Source of the DNA: Candidatus Eiseniibacteriota bacterium
GTDB taxonomy: Bacteria; Eisenbacteria; RBG-16-71-46; CAIMUX01
Direction: 5' to 3'
Assembly: GCA_016712505.1 (NCBI GenBank)
Contig: JADJQY010000040.1
Location: 248,001 to 312,000 of the forward strand
DNA: 64,000 nt
Shown here: positions 62,152 through 64,000 of the stretch, piece by piece
Layout of the letters: each line of letters begins with the position of its first letter
How positions within the stretch are numbered: the first letter of the stretch is position 1
Position numbers and translations under genes: made by a program
Notes under the pieces: model-generated
What the model was told of the DNA's origin: nothing
What the model saw: only the letters and a program-made list of their open reading frames with translations
Database searches by the model: none

Positions 62152-64000
62152 CTAGCGCCGCCCGCCGAGCGCGATGACCCCGATCGGCTGCGGCAGAACC
62201 TCGGTGGTGAGTTCACGCAACGAGATCACCGCAGCGTCGGGATAGTCGAGCTCGACCAGGCGACGGAAATAAGGTCGGACTTCGGGCTCGGTTAATACAA
62301 CCGCTCTTCCCGCTGTTGCGGGACGGTGGGCAAGCTGGGACCGGATCGCACTCAGGATCTCTCCCTGAATGTCCGGCGCGAGGCTGATGTACTTGCCGGT
62401 CGAGGTGTGACGGATCGACTCCGCCACGGTCTGTTGAATCTCAGGATCGACCTGATAGCAGATCAGTCGCCCGTCGGGGCGCGCGTAGCGGAAGCAGATC
62501 TGGCGCCCCATGCTGCTCCGGACCAGCTCGGTCAAGGCGAGCGGGTCGCTCTCGATCCGCCCCCACTCCGAGAGCGCCTCCAGGATCCCCTTCAGGTCGC
62601 GAATGGAGATCCCCTCTCTCACCAGACGCTGCAGCACCTCGGTGAGCTGATAGAGCGACACCACCTTCGGCACCACCTCCTCGACCAGCTTGGGATAGGC
62701 CTGTCCCATCTGATCGAGCATGGTCTGTGTTTCCTGCAGCCCGACGAACTCCCAGGCGTACTTCTTGAGGAAGCCGGCGATGTGCAGCACCAGCACCTCG
62801 GGGGCGGTGAACACCTTGATGCCGGCGGTCTCCACGATCTCGCGCGCCGACTCGGGCACCCAGGCAGCCGGCATCCCGTTGGCCGGATTGACCACCGCCT
62901 CGGCCTCGATCTGGAAGATGAAGAGATTCTCCGCCGCCTCGGCCACGAGCAGCTTTCCGCGCGGGATCTTCGCCTGCACCACCGGCACTTCCTTGAGCTG
63001 AATGGCAAAGGCGTCGTCGCCGATCGGTAGATTCCCGCGGATCTTGATCGGCGGCACGAGCACGCCGAGTTCGTAGTAGAGCGAATCGCGCAGCTCGGGG
63101 ATCAGTCGCTGCAGTTCCTGGCCGCCGTCGCCATCCTTGTCGATCACCGCGGTCAGACTCTCCGAGACCTGGACCAGGATCGGCACGGCGAAGCTGAGCT
63201 GCGGATCGTCGCCCTCGGCCGACTTCTGTTCCGCCGCCGCGGTGGCGGCCGCTTCCTTCTTCTCGGCGCGGATCAGTCCAAAGGCGAGGAACCCGGTGAT
63301 GGCCGACATGACGAAGAACGGCACCTTGGGCAACCCGGGCACCAGGCCCAGTACGAAGAGCAGCACCGAGACGATCGCGATCGCCCGCGGCTGGGCGAGA
63401 ATCTGGGTCCCGATGTCCTTCCCCAGGTTGGTCGACTCGTCCTCGGAGGCGACACGGGTGACCACCACGCCGGCCGCGATCGAGATCAGAAGCGCCGGGA
63501 GCTGGCTCACCAGGCCGTCCCCCACGGTCATGATGGTGTAGGTCTTGAGCGCCTTGGCGAACTCCATGTGGCGCTGCGCCACTCCGATGGCCAGCCCGCC
63601 GATGATGTTGATCAGGGTGATGATGATCCCTGCGATCGCGTCCCCCTTGACGAACTTCATCGCCCCGTCCATCGCGCCGTAGAGCTGCGACTCGCGCTGC
63701 AGCGCCGCCCGCTTGGCCCGCGCGTCGTCCAGCGTCATGGCGCCCGAACGGAGATCGGCGTCGATCGACATCTGCTTGCCCGGCATGGCATCGAGGGTGA
63801 ACCGCGCCGCGACCTCGGCCACCCGCTCGGAACCCTTGGTGATCACGATGAACTGGATCACGGTGAGGATGAGGAAGATCACGAACCCGACCACCAGGTT
63901 CCCTGCGGTGACGAAGTTCCCGAACGCCTCGACCACCTCGCCGGCATACCCCTTGGCCAGCACCAGACGGGTGGTGGAGACGTTCAATCCCAATCGGAAC
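62152..64000 (-). CDS. sctV: Type III secretion export-gate protein SctV (FlhA/FHIPEP family), partial
   Basis: The gene runs off the right edge; about 616 residues are visible. The FHIPEP signature is present: ITKGSERVAEVAARFTLDAMPGKQMSIDADLRSG. It is preceded by transmembrane helices and followed by LYGAMDGAMKFVKGDAIAGIIITLINIIGGLAIG and GDGLVSQLPALLISIAAGVVVTRV. The cytoplasmic domain includes VSIRDLKGILEAL-type and RQICFRYA segments, ending ISLRELTTEVLPQPIGVIAL. That end matches virulence-type SctV (YscV/HrcV, SYQELxxxxxxQPLG) better than flagellar FlhA. It forms the nonameric export gate of the injectisome. N-terminus and neighbouring T3SS genes should lie beyond 64000. Confidence 0.9.
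   Translation of the reverse strand, partial: FRLGLNVSTTRLVLAKGYAGEVVEAFGNFVTAGNLVVGFVIFLILTVIQFIVITKGSERVAEVAARFTLDAMPGKQMSIDADLRSGAMTLDDARAKRAALQRESQLYGAMDGAMKFVKGDAIAGIIITLINIIGGLAIGVAQRHMEFAKALKTYTIMTVGDGLVSQLPALLISIAAGVVVTRVASEDESTNLGKDIGTQILAQPRAIAIVSVLLFVLGLVPGLPKVPFFVMSAITGFLAFGLIRAEKKEAAATAAAEQKSAEGDDPQLSFAVPILVQVSESLTAVIDKDGDGGQELQRLIPELRDSLYYELGVLVPPIKIRGNLPIGDDAFAIQLKEVPVVQAKIPRGKLLVAEAAENLFIFQIEAEAVVNPANGMPAAWVPESAREIVETAGIKVFTAPEVLVLHIAGFLKKYAWEFVGLQETQTMLDQMGQAYPKLVEEVVPKVVSLYQLTEVLQRLVREGISIRDLKGILEALSEWGRIESDPLALTELVRSSMGRQICFRYARPDGRLICYQVDPEIQQTVAESIRHTSTGKYISLAPDIQGEILSAIRSQLAHRPATAGRAVVLTEPEVRPYFRRLVELDYPDAAVISLRELTTEVLPQPIGVIALGGRR

Noticed and set aside
1..64000. Reassignment of UGA to a sense codon
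   Set aside because: Two genes have in-frame TGA, but many well-supported genes (for example ATGA overlaps in the BREX operon) use TGA as the stop, so the genetic code is standard.

Overview
The window is GC-rich bacterial DNA, probably from an environmental or metagenome-derived genome. Its character is set by large exported proteins with FlgD/T9SS-like C-terminal tails of the kind common in Eisenbacteria and related FCB-superphylum-like lineages. There are four such proteins, alongside PKD, YCF48/BNR and FG-GAP domains, a Cys-rich GACC-repeat protein, a PEP-CTERM protein and a type III secretion SctV. No rRNA, tRNA or CRISPR array was seen, so the taxon is an inference.

Layout. (1) 0-5.2 kb is a decaying region. 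A secreted subtilase on the minus strand carries an in-frame TGA, a 174-bp MITE with a CTAG duplication and an IS630-family element. A divergent beta-propeller gene carries one TGA in place of a Trp codon. (2) 5.2-13 kb is ordinary chromosome: an ArsR/SRPBCC/DinB cluster, a SecD-head-like lipoprotein, a PKD/propeller lipoprotein with an outer-membrane protein, a DUF4143 ATPase, and a Ser/Thr kinase with PKD domains. (3) 13.2-18.6 kb is a heavy-metal efflux cluster: Cys-rich peptide, metal-binding lipoprotein, RND adaptor and RND pump. (4) 19.0-57.6 kb is a large defence island built on a type 2 BREX (Pgl) system. All six core genes are present but lie in three blocks on the minus strand: pglY-pglZ-brxD-brxHI (28.8 to 19.0 kb, tightly overlapping), pglX (43.3 to 39.6 kb), and a SARP-like regulator followed by pglW (57.6 to 49.8 kb). 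(5) 57.7-64 kb holds a 1378-residue secreted propeller/FG-GAP protein and the C-terminal part of sctV.

How the genes work together. In BREX-2 the PglX methyltransferase marks host DNA, while PglY (ATPase), PglZ (phosphatase-fold), BrxD (ATPase), BrxHI (Lhr-like helicase) and PglW (NERD-kinase) are needed to block phage. Between the three blocks sit genes outside the canonical set: a carbon-nitrogen hydrolase (nitrilase fold, complete Glu-Lys-Cys triad) overlapping a small helical protein directly downstream of pglW; a decayed KAP-NTPase operon whose Walker A segment is missing; a DUF433 antitoxin-like regulator next to a 409-residue unknown; and two exported proteins. The nitrilase/small-protein pair is the best candidate for an undescribed defence component.

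Decay or sequence-error signals are frequent. pglW is out of frame by a 2-base loss in a C-run inside its first kinase domain, the IS630 transposase has one extra C, arsM lacks its N-terminus, and the KAP-linked second gene has two in-frame TAG codons. Whether these are real or assembly artefacts decides whether BREX is active here.
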